32,775 nucleotides of DNA from a virus. The stretch's first letter is position 1, and every line of letters starts with the position of its first letter. The stretch lies in IMG/VR virus record IMGVR_UViG_3300037517_003599, positions 1 to 32,775 of that record; one strand, written 5' to 3'. Under the pieces are notes generated by a model. It ran no database searches. It saw only the letters and a list, made by a program, of their open reading frames with translations, and had not been told where the DNA came from. Position numbers and translations under genes: made by a program. Below are positions 1-8,600 of the stretch, in pieces.

Positions 1-313
1 ACTAACAAGGAAGGGTGAGAGATTAATGCAACCTAATTTCGGTTCAAAGATACCTGATTATTTATTCGAATTAAATAGTGAAGAAAACAGAAATTCTCTT
101 AGATTATCTGTTATAGATGATATTGAATTTTGGTTACCCTATATTTTATTAGATTCAGTTCAAGTTACAGCAGAGACTGATATTGCTTTCTCAAATAGTT
201 ATTCAGAACATAATGTTCAAATTAAAATATCATTTAGGGTAACTAATGTAGGTGCTAATAGAAATATAATACTATTTTTAGATTCAGGTGTTGTTAACTT
301 TGAAATAGAGTAA
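1..313 (+). CDS. 25: Baseplate wedge protein, gp25-like (5' end outside window)
   Basis: This is the C-terminal part of a T4 gp25 / GPW-type baseplate wedge protein, which in T4 links the baseplate wedge to the start of the tail tube and sheath. The reading frame is open from base 2 and reads LTRKGERLMQPNFGSKIPDYLFE. The pattern 'LTRxGER.M.P.FG......LFE' is the hallmark core of the gp25 family. The ATG at 26 falls inside this motif, so it is an internal Met and not the start; the true start lies upstream of the window. About 103 residues are visible, against 132 for T4 gp25. The stop at 311-313 lies one base before the next start, so this is one operon with the gp6-like gene, the usual order in contractile-tail baseplates. 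Family membership is strong from the motif; the exact role is by homology. Confidence 0.88.
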   Translation, partial: LTRKGERLMQPNFGSKIPDYLFELNSEENRNSLRLSVIDDIEFWLPYILLDSVQVTAETDIAFSNSYSEHNVQIKISFRVTNVGANRNIILFLDSGVVNFEIE

Positions 314-314
314 T

Positions 315-2204
315 ATGAGTTCAAAATTATTAAATAATAATATTAGAAAGGATATAAAGTATCTAAATAAAGATTTTGGGGAGATACGACAGCAGTTAAT
401 AGATTATACAAAGAACTATTTTCCTGATACTTATAATGATTTCAATGAATCATCTCCCGGCATGATGTTCATGGAATTAGTTGCTGCCACAGGAGACATT
501 CTATCCTTCTACACTGACATACAATTACGAGAATCTTTATTACTGACAGTTGAAGAAAATATAAATTTATATAATATTGCCCATTCTTTAGGATACACAC
601 CAAAATTTAGAACTCCTGCATCTGTAGATTTAGATATATTTCAATTAGTGCCATCTATAAATAATGGTTCATCTGTAGTTCCTGACTTTAGATATTGTTT
701 GCAAATTGATTCAAACATGATTGTTAGTTCGGATTCTAACAAAAATTTTAGAACTGTAGATAGCGTAGATTTTTCATATAGTTCTTCATTTGATCCGACA
801 GAAATTACTGTATATTCTTTAGATAATACAGGAGAAGTAGATTATTTCTTATTAAGAAAAAATGTTAGAGCCGTTTCAGGAGAAATTGTATCACAAAGCT
901 ATGTATTCGATTCTCCTAAACCATATGATAAAATAGTACTACCACAGGATGATGTTTTAGAAGTAGTAGATATATACGATTCTGATAATAATAGATGGTA
1001 TGAAACACCTTACTTAGCTCAAGATTTAATACCTATATCTGTTCCAAATTTGCCATACAATGATCCACATCTATCTAAATTTAGATCTACAGCACCAAAT
1101 TTAATGCAGTTTAAACAATCAGAACTTAGATTTGTAACAAGGCTGAGAGAGGATAATAGATATGAAATACAGTTTGGCTCAGGAGTAAGTTCAGAGTATG
1201 ATGAAGAAATCGTACCTAATCCTTTTAATGTTGGATTTGGTTTAGACTACTTTGAAAGAGTTGTTGATTTAAGTATTGATCCAAAGAATTTTTTATATAC
1301 TAAAACTTATGGAAAAGCACCATCAAATACAACATTAACAGTACGATATACTATTGGGGGAGGAGTTGAAGATAATGTTGGGGCAAATAGTATATCAAAT
1401 ATAGTAACTTCAAACATAACTACTCCACAATCAAATTTAAATTCAGCATTATTTAACACTATAGTGAATAGCGTAGCCGTTAATAATCCCAAACCTGCAA
1501 GAGGAGGATTATCGAGAAGAAATGTGGAAGATGTTAGAAGAGAGGCTTTAGCTAACTTTGCAGCTCAAAATAGAGCTGTAACTAAAGATGATTATATTGT
1601 AAGAGCTTATAGTATGCCTGTTAAATATGGAGCTATAGCAAAAGTATGCGTAGAATTAGATGATCAATATTTAGATAGTTCAACTGATTTTCAAAATGTA
1701 AATTATTTTGGAATTAATTTATATTGCTTAGGTTATGATGAGAATAAGAATTTAACACCATTAAATGATGCAGTTAAATTCAACCTACTAAACTATATGA
1801 AAGAGTATAGAATGATGACTGACTCTGTTAGTATACGAGATGCTTTTATAATTAATATAGGAATAGATTTTGAAATAGTTGTTGACGAAGTTTATAATAG
1901 TAATGAAGTTTTATTACGATGCATACAAGCTTTAAAAAATTATTTTGATATAGAAAAGATGGGTATCGGAAAACCTATTTTCAAAAATACAGTATTGAAA
2001 GAAATTTTGCAAGTTGAGGGAGTAATATCTGCTACAAATATGAGTATATTTAATTTATATGATACAAGTTTAGGATATTCAGGTAATGTATATGATATAG
2101 AATCGGCAACTAAAAGGAGTATTATATATACTTCTATAGATCAATCAATTTTTGAGATTAAATACCCAAATAAAGATATTAGAGGAAGAGTAATAAACTA
2201 TTAA
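315..2204 (+). CDS. 6: Baseplate wedge protein, gp6/gpJ-like
   Basis: A 629-residue baseplate wedge protein of the T4 gp6 / P2 gpJ (Baseplate_J) type; T4 gp6 is about 660 residues. In T4, two gp6 chains and one gp7 form the wedge core that closes into the baseplate ring. The N-terminal signature is clear: SSPGMMFMEL at residues 46-55, followed by a GD.LSFY.D stretch and NLYNIAHSLGY. The second family signature, around residues 400-435, reads RNVEDVRREA then NRAVTKDDY, ending near 'KYGAIAKV'. These match the usual J-like 'E..R..A...F..Q.R.VT..DY' pattern. It sits directly after gp25 with a 1-base gap. It starts at the first ATG after the gp25 stop, with no Shine-Dalgarno sequence. Confidence is high for family and role. 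Confidence 0.9.
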   Translation: MSSKLLNNNIRKDIKYLNKDFGEIRQQLIDYTKNYFPDTYNDFNESSPGMMFMELVAATGDILSFYTDIQLRESLLLTVEENINLYNIAHSLGYTPKFRTPASVDLDIFQLVPSINNGSSVVPDFRYCLQIDSNMIVSSDSNKNFRTVDSVDFSYSSSFDPTEITVYSLDNTGEVDYFLLRKNVRAVSGEIVSQSYVFDSPKPYDKIVLPQDDVLEVVDIYDSDNNRWYETPYLAQDLIPISVPNLPYNDPHLSKFRSTAPNLMQFKQSELRFVTRLREDNRYEIQFGSGVSSEYDEEIVPNPFNVGFGLDYFERVVDLSIDPKNFLYTKTYGKAPSNTTLTVRYTIGGGVEDNVGANSISNIVTSNITTPQSNLNSALFNTIVNSVAVNNPKPARGGLSRRNVEDVRREALANFAAQNRAVTKDDYIVRAYSMPVKYGAIAKVCVELDDQYLDSSTDFQNVNYFGINLYCLGYDENKNLTPLNDAVKFNLLNYMKEYRMMTDSVSIRDAFIINIGIDFEIVVDEVYNSNEVLLRCIQALKNYFDIEKMGIGKPIFKNTVLKEILQVEGVISATNMSIFNLYDTSLGYSGNVYDIESATKRSIIYTSIDQSIFEIKYPNKDIRGRVINY

Positions 2205-2206
2205 CT

Positions 2207-3334
2207 ATGTATCACGCTATATACGCAACAAGAGACACTACTTTATATGAGAAAAATCCTCGTAGAAATGCGGGTATTGACCAAGTATTAGAACTACTAA
2301 AGTATGTAGAAAGTGTTCCTGATGAAAATGGTTTTTACTACGATGGCACTTATAATTCAAGAATACTAATAAAGTTTGATATAGATCATTTAAGCAATTT
2401 AATATCATCTAAGACAGTATCAAGAACATCAAAATACTTTCTATCTTTAAGAGCAACAGATGCTTCAGATTTGCCGTTAGATTATAATATTGATGTTTTT
2501 GCCGTATCACAATCTTGGGACAATGGTGTAGGTCATTATAATGATTATCCTGAAATTACTACAGGAGCAAGTTGGACTTACAGAAATGGTTACTACGATG
2601 GAAATGGTTTACAATGGATAAATAATATGTTCTCTACAAGAACGACAGGATCATTTTCAACTAATTCAGGTGGTGGTACTTGGTATACAAGTTCTCAATA
2701 TTATGCTACACAAAATTTTAACTATGTTAAAAATCCTGATATAAGAATAAATGTTTCTAATATAATTCATAGATGGTTAAGTGGCAGTATACCCAATAAT
2801 GGTTTTATTGTAAAGAGAACATCTCAAGATGAGTTTTCTACAGATTTTAAAGGAACTATAAGATTTTTTAGTACAGATACACATACGATATATATTCCAA
2901 AATTAGAAATAGTTTGGGATGACAGTAATATATCAATGAGTGGAAGTTTACCTGAAGTATCTGACGATTTTCAATTATTTGTAAGCAATATTAATAAAAA
3001 CTATAAAACAAATTCAAAGTATAAATTCAGAGTAAAAAGTAGAGATAGATATCCAACTTTAGATTATACTACGACTAATAATTATTTAAATTTTAAGAGG
3101 CTACCAACATCTTCATATTATGCAATTCAAGATTCTGTTACAGAAGATTATATTGTACCATTTGATACGGGATCAACTCGATTAAGTATAGATTCTGAAG
3201 GTAATTATTTTAATATAAATATGAACAGTTTTTTACCTGAAAGATTTTATAAAATAGTTTTTAAAGTGCAGAAAGATGGTGGATTCACCGAACATATAAT
3301 AGATGATGGATTTTATTTCAAAGTGATTAGATAA
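2207..3334 (+). CDS. DNRLRE-domain-like virion protein
   Basis: A 375-residue protein whose first 240 residues resemble the DNRLRE (disaggregatase-related) beta-sandwich. It has a 'RDTTLYEKNPRRNAGIDQVLEL' type opening, then 'SRILIKFDID', a 'W.....Y.D.P.....ASWTY' stretch near residues 105-125, and a 'NVSNIIHRWLSGSIPNNGFIVKR' type stretch. It then has an ending of beta strands ('IPKLEIVWDD'). Such domains occur in secreted and surface proteins, often carbohydrate-associated. The last 130 residues are less distinctive and could be a second beta domain. The gene lies 2 bases after gp6 and 1 base before the next gene, so a baseplate or host-contact structural role is inferred from context. The DNRLRE call is from pattern memory and is moderate. 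Confidence 0.6.
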   Translation: MYHAIYATRDTTLYEKNPRRNAGIDQVLELLKYVESVPDENGFYYDGTYNSRILIKFDIDHLSNLISSKTVSRTSKYFLSLRATDASDLPLDYNIDVFAVSQSWDNGVGHYNDYPEITTGASWTYRNGYYDGNGLQWINNMFSTRTTGSFSTNSGGGTWYTSSQYYATQNFNYVKNPDIRINVSNIIHRWLSGSIPNNGFIVKRTSQDEFSTDFKGTIRFFSTDTHTIYIPKLEIVWDDSNISMSGSLPEVSDDFQLFVSNINKNYKTNSKYKFRVKSRDRYPTLDYTTTNNYLNFKRLPTSSYYAIQDSVTEDYIVPFDTGSTRLSIDSEGNYFNINMNSFLPERFYKIVFKVQKDGGFTEHIIDDGFYFKVIR

Positions 3335-3335
3335 C

Positions 3336-5624
3336 ATGGATAAGGATAATTTGGAAATATTGGATAATTGTATTAATTGTGGAGTAAATGCTTCTAACAA
3401 TGATTCATCAATGCTACCTATAGATACATCTTATAGACCAATGCCTCTTATGCCTTCTTTAGATTTTGATTTAAAGTACATATATATTAAAAATATAGCA
3501 TATAAAAAAGAAACATTTTATAGTAATGATTTACAATATAGGAATAAATTAAACAATACAAATCAAAAGAATGCGTCTAATATTATATTAGAGTATGATA
3601 ATATTGGGGATACCTACTCTGATGAGGATTTGTATTACATGGATAAAGTATTCATAGATAAAAATAATTTAGGAACTAATGTAATAAATTTAAATTACAA
3701 AAAGTTGCAAGATAGTTCATTAGAATTAATTCCAAACTTTTATAGAATATTGCCTGAAAAGAGAATTATATTAGATAATGAATTATGTTCTAATATTGAT
3801 TGTGATTTTTCATATTTCGTAGATACTGATTTTGGAAATCCTGAAATAGTATATCCTATAGGAACATTCTTCAGAGTAGCTAACGGAGTTTCAGTCAGTT
3901 CTCCTTGTGATCAACAGATTTATTTTGTTACAAATGGAAATTGTATATGTCCTATACCTAATAAGCAGACTTTACAAGTTATGCTTATAGAAAGGGGAAA
4001 AGTCATACAAAGTGTATTTGTTATAGAACAATCAGAATTTACTTATTTTGAAGTATTAGAATCATGTTTAGATAGAACATCTGAATGGATTCCGAGATTT
4101 GAAATAGATTCAGGATGTAAGACTCCTGATTTAGAAATTGATTTAAGTGCTTTAGATAGAATTCAAATACCAAAATTACCCGATGTTATTCAAGGAGCAG
4201 CAGGAGCAGCAGGATCAGCAGGATCAGCAGGAGCAGCGGGAGCAGCAGGATCTTCAGGTAAGGATGGTAAAGATGGTAAAGATGGTAAAGATGGTAATGA
4301 TGGTAATGATGGTAACGATGGGGTATGTCCAAATTGTCCAACACCTGCACCTACACCTACGCCTACTATTTTAACTATATCACCTACATCTACAATACAA
4401 ATTACACCAACAACAACTCGAATACCTCGTCTAACACCAACACCAACACCAACATTTGTAATTACGGCAAGACCAACATTAACACCCGATGTAGTAAATT
4501 GTGAATGTTATGATGGATATATTGTAAATGCATCAGGTTTCTTCTACGAAGATTGTTTAGGAAATGTAGTAACAAATACTTTGGGAAATGTGGGAGGAAA
4601 TGATCCTATATGTTTCAATGTTAAAAAACCATATTCGTCAAATATAGTTGCATTCCAAATATCTAATAATTGTTCTTGTAGTAGTACAGGTACTTCAACT
4701 ACTCCGACTCCTATTACCCCGACTCCAACTTTACCTGTAAACTTAATAAAATATTATGAGCTGTCAGGATGTAGTAATACTGAATATGCATATACAACTA
4801 TCGATCCTACAATGGGAGTTGGTCAAAGATACATAAATCCGTTAACGGGAATTATATATACATACACAGGTGCTCCACCTCTACTTCAACAACCTACATC
4901 CTATAATGGAAGTATCCAAATTGTTAGTGGAAAGCAATACTGCTCTAATTCAGATATAGCAAATCCTACAACTCCACCTCCGCAACCTACTCCTACTACT
5001 ATAACAGAATCTAAGTTATCATATAATTTATTTTTATGTGGAACCAATATTACATCAAATGAGAGAATCGTATATACAGGTACTTACAATGGTGGAGAAG
5101 TTATAAAAACGTCAAATGGTAAATGCTACACAGTATCATCGGGTACTTCATCACAACCACCTACTTTAAGAGTAATAGCGAGTTATAGCACATGTATGGA
5201 ATGTAATCCTATGGTAACAACTTCAAGACCTCCTATTACACCAAGACCTACTCCAACTCCTACACCTACACCAATACCGACATCTCCCGTAGGTATTGTA
5301 AATTGTGAGTGTTATGATGGATATATTACAGATGATTCAGGATTTTTCTATGAAGATTGTTATGGCAATAAAATAACAAATTCTATAGGAAGAGAAGTAA
5401 ATAATTCAATATGTTTTAATATTCAAAAACCATATTCTTCAAATATAACATCGGTACAATTATCAGAAAATTGTTCTTGTGGAGGTTTATATGATCCCAA
5501 CACACCTCAAAATCCTGAAATATTTCCTACAATAGGAGTAGGCATAGGAACAACGTCAGGTGATAATGGAAATACTTCGGATGTACTACCGCCAAATGAG
5601 TTAAGGATAGATAATTTTAGATAA
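3336..5624 (+). CDS. Modular fiber-like virion protein with collagen-like, Pro/Thr and Cys-rich modules
   Basis: A 762-residue mosaic protein. Residues 1-286 form a unique N-terminal region, probably the virion-anchoring part. Residues 287-329 are 14 collagen-like Gly-X-X triplets (GAA, GSA, then GKD and GND runs). Residues 335-384 are a Pro/Thr-rich linker. Two copies of a Cys-rich domain of about 62 residues follow (387-448 and 655-715), each opening VNCECYDGYI and ending NCSC. Between them lie further small domains ('YYELSGC', 'LFLCGTN') separated by TPTP linkers. The layout resembles beads on a stalk and suggests a trimeric fiber or baseplate appendage. The Pro/Thr linker is shared with the 953-residue protein at 11899. 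Whole-protein function is not recognised; virion location is inferred from the neighbouring baseplate genes. Confidence 0.6.
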   Translation: MDKDNLEILDNCINCGVNASNNDSSMLPIDTSYRPMPLMPSLDFDLKYIYIKNIAYKKETFYSNDLQYRNKLNNTNQKNASNIILEYDNIGDTYSDEDLYYMDKVFIDKNNLGTNVINLNYKKLQDSSLELIPNFYRILPEKRIILDNELCSNIDCDFSYFVDTDFGNPEIVYPIGTFFRVANGVSVSSPCDQQIYFVTNGNCICPIPNKQTLQVMLIERGKVIQSVFVIEQSEFTYFEVLESCLDRTSEWIPRFEIDSGCKTPDLEIDLSALDRIQIPKLPDVIQGAAGAAGSAGSAGAAGAAGSSGKDGKDGKDGKDGNDGNDGNDGVCPNCPTPAPTPTPTILTISPTSTIQITPTTTRIPRLTPTPTPTFVITARPTLTPDVVNCECYDGYIVNASGFFYEDCLGNVVTNTLGNVGGNDPICFNVKKPYSSNIVAFQISNNCSCSSTGTSTTPTPITPTPTLPVNLIKYYELSGCSNTEYAYTTIDPTMGVGQRYINPLTGIIYTYTGAPPLLQQPTSYNGSIQIVSGKQYCSNSDIANPTTPPPQPTPTTITESKLSYNLFLCGTNITSNERIVYTGTYNGGEVIKTSNGKCYTVSSGTSSQPPTLRVIASYSTCMECNPMVTTSRPPITPRPTPTPTPTPIPTSPVGIVNCECYDGYITDDSGFFYEDCYGNKITNSIGREVNNSICFNIQKPYSSNITSVQLSENCSCGGLYDPNTPQNPEIFPTIGVGIGTTSGDNGNTSDVLPPNELRIDNFR
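4194..4322 (+). repeat. Collagen-like Gly-X-X coding repeat
   Basis: An in-frame tandem repeat coding for 14 Gly-X-X triplets (residues 287-329 of the 762-residue protein). The DNA changes from GGAGCAGCA-type units to GGTAAAGAT and then GGTAATGAT 9-bp units, so the array has probably grown by slippage. Such repeats normally form a triple-helical stalk in trimeric phage fibers. Confidence 0.85.
4362..4427 (+). repeat. Shared Pro/Thr linker cassette, copy 1
   Basis: These 66 bases match 12333-12398 with 8 differences by hand count (about 88% identical). The match codes for TI(L/V)TISPTSTI(Q/R)ITPT(T/S)TRIP in two different virion genes about 8 kb apart. The low divergence suggests recombination between virion genes or recent duplication. 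Confidence 0.75.
4494..4679 (+). repeat. Cys-rich domain repeat, copy 1
   Basis: Codes for residues 387-448 of the 762-residue protein. It is the partner of the copy at 5298-5480; by hand alignment about two thirds of residues are identical, including all the cysteines (two in NCEC, one in EDC, one in ICFN, two in NCSC). This is an intragenic domain duplication, probably a small disulfide-bonded or metal-bound bead. Confidence 0.8.
5298..5480 (+). repeat. Cys-rich domain repeat, copy 2
   Basis: Codes for residues 655-715 of the 762-residue protein. It is the second copy of the module at 4494-4679 and shares VNCECYDGYI, SGFFYEDC, KPYSSNI and NCSC. Both copies directly follow a Pro/Thr-rich linker, so linker plus domain may be the duplicated unit. 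Confidence 0.8.
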
Positions 5625-5638
5625 TATACAATACTAAC

Positions 5639-8600
5639 ATGTCATTAGAAAGATATACTAACAATACTGAAATATTAAATACGAAGAATAGATTGGAAGG
5701 GTTTGTTCTTTCTAAAAATGATATAAATACTTTAAATCAAGATATTGCTGTATTATCTGAATTTACTCCTAAAGCAAATTCTAAGTATACAATAAGCGTA
5801 GAAGCTCACATATATAATTCAAATGGAGATTATATATCATCTAATTATAATACAGAATATAAACATTCTATAAAATATTCTGATTTTACATTTGACATAG
5901 CCAAGGTGTTTGATAGTAGTAATCTACTATATGGAAATTTTAAACTTAGTATGTCATTTCTTGTAAATTTATTGGGAAATTATGATGATAATCCATTTTA
6001 TTTAGAAGAAATAAGTCCTGACAGAACAGAATTAAAGTTAACAGTAAAAGATTCTTATATATCAAAAAACTTTAATATAGTATCTGAAGTAGAGTTATTT
6101 AAAAATTTTGCGGGAAGCTTAAAAGTAAAAAACTTACTAACTAACTTAGTTTTAAATTTTAATGAAAATAAAATAGTTCCAATTGTAAATATAAAAGTTG
6201 ATTGTAGGGATAGAATAGTATTATATATAAAATTATATTCTCCACTTTTAAGTAGTATAGTTGAGAATGACATATGTCACATAGCTTATAAAGTATTAGA
6301 AGATTATGTAGATATATTTAATGTAAGATCATCCAATTTAGATACAGATTCAGCACTATCAAAGTATCCAAATTCAGTAAAAATACTTAGTAATGCAAGT
6401 TATACTACATGTTCTGAAACTGATGTAAGTAATGAGACTGATATAAAGAATTGGAATTCATTATTAGATACAGATGCTGATACTTCTAATTCTATAATAA
6501 GGAGGATATTCTCAGGCTCTCAAGATGTAGAATTAAATATAGATTATACTGATTTTAATAATTTTATATACTACGGATCAGCAGCAGAACGCATAAAAAA
6601 TTATGATTATAAGTTAAAACTAATAGAGTATTTAAATAGTCAGTACATACAAGCTGATAATACTGTATCAGGTTCACTATATTCAGTAAAATCAGCAAGT
6701 AATTATACTGAGAGAATAAAGAAAATAGTAGATAGTTTTGATAGATTTGAGTCATTTCTTTATACAAAAACAGGAAGTTTATTTAGTTATGATATTTCGG
6801 GAAGTGTTGTTCCGAGTCCAAAATATATTGCAAATAATAGATATGTAAACTACCCAACAACAAGTTCTCAGTATTTAAATTGGTATAGTAGTCATTTAAA
6901 TGTTGCTACTGAATACGATAGGACTAATTATACAAGCCTATATTATAACACACCTGACCACATACTAAGAGATGAGAGAAATAGTCAATATGTTCTATTT
7001 CTACACATGGTTGGGCAACATTTTGATAATACTTATGGATTTATAAAAAAGTTAACAAGTATACATCAAAGAGATGAACATCCTGAGAGAGGTATACCTA
7101 ATGAACTTTTACCATATTATGCAAAATCTTTAGGATGGAAAATTCAGAATACGAGAAATTTAAGTGATCTATGGTTATATAAATTAGGAACTGATTCAAC
7201 AGGAAGTTATTCTGAAGCATCAGGTGAGTTGCTGAGTAAATCATATGAGAATTTAACCCACCAAATATGGAGAAGAATTGTAAATAATCTACCATATTTA
7301 CTTAAAACTAAAGGATCTACAAAATCCGTAAGAGCTCTGTTTTCTATATATGGAATACCTTTTACTTTAATTAGTGTAAAGGAATATGGCGGCCCTCAAA
7401 TAGATGAAGACAATCCTCCATTACTATCCGAAGATAAGTTTCAATATTTATTGAATTTTAAACGAAATCAGTATATTGAAATTCCAAGAAGATTATATAC
7501 GTCTTCATTAGATAACATATCAAAAGTTCCACAAACAACAGAGTTTAGATTTAGAACAGATTACACAGGAAGTGTAAGCATGAGTTTATGGGCTGTTGAA
7601 GAAAGTTCAAATAGAAATAATGTTCTACAAAATTTAGAATTAGTACATTATACTTCGTCACTATACGGTAAAAGAACTTATGGATATTTAAAGTACACTG
7701 TAAAGACAGGATCTTTAGGCAATTTAAAAGCTATAAGATCTACAAGTAGTTTAATGCCATTATTCGATAATGATATTTGGACTGTCAGAATGTATAGTAA
7801 CCATCCTGTATACAATGGTTCTCCATTCAACGGAACTATAAATATAGATTGTGCTAAATCAAGTGATTTTGTAGACAATAGGATATCTATATCCTCAAGT
7901 TTCAGCATATCAGCAAATCCAAACTCTTTATTATATTCTTTAGGAGCAACCTCTAATATACTTCCAAGTGGTCATAAAGCTGTTTTAGGAGGAACTACAG
8001 GCAGTAATTCTGTTAGATTTAGTGGATCTTTACAATCCTATAGAGAATATATGGGATGGTATAGCAAAAGAGTTTTTGATGCTCACGTTCTAAATCCATC
8101 AAGTTATAATGCTAATTCGTATACGTCATCATATGATGAATTATTTAGATACTATCCTATAGGAATAGATAATATTAGAGATAATCATTCGGTATACTAC
8201 TATGTTAGTTCAAGTCATCCAAATCAGAAGTTTTATGGTGACAATCCTGCAACATTCAAAAACTTTACAGGAACTCAAGAAAGTCAGTATACATCAAAAG
8301 TAGAAACACATTACAGGCAGTTTCCTTCATTAGGTGCGAATAATCCTAAATCAAATAAGATTAGATTCGAATCTACGAAATTAGATAATAATTTAGCTCC
8401 TGATAGAAGGGCTACTGTTAGTAGATATGATAAGGAACAGAGAGATAGTAATAGATTATCTATAGTATTTTCACCTACAGACCAATTAAATAAGGATATA
8501 TCCAATCAATTTGGAGCCTATAACTTTGAAAATTTTGTAGGAGATCCTAAAGATTCTACGTCTAACAGTTATAAATCATTAGATTATGCTCGAAACGAGT

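Noticed and set aside
4183-4374. Open frame with EQQEQQDQQ and MVKMVK repeats
   Set aside because: It is a frame shadow of the collagen-like repeat in the 762-residue gene.
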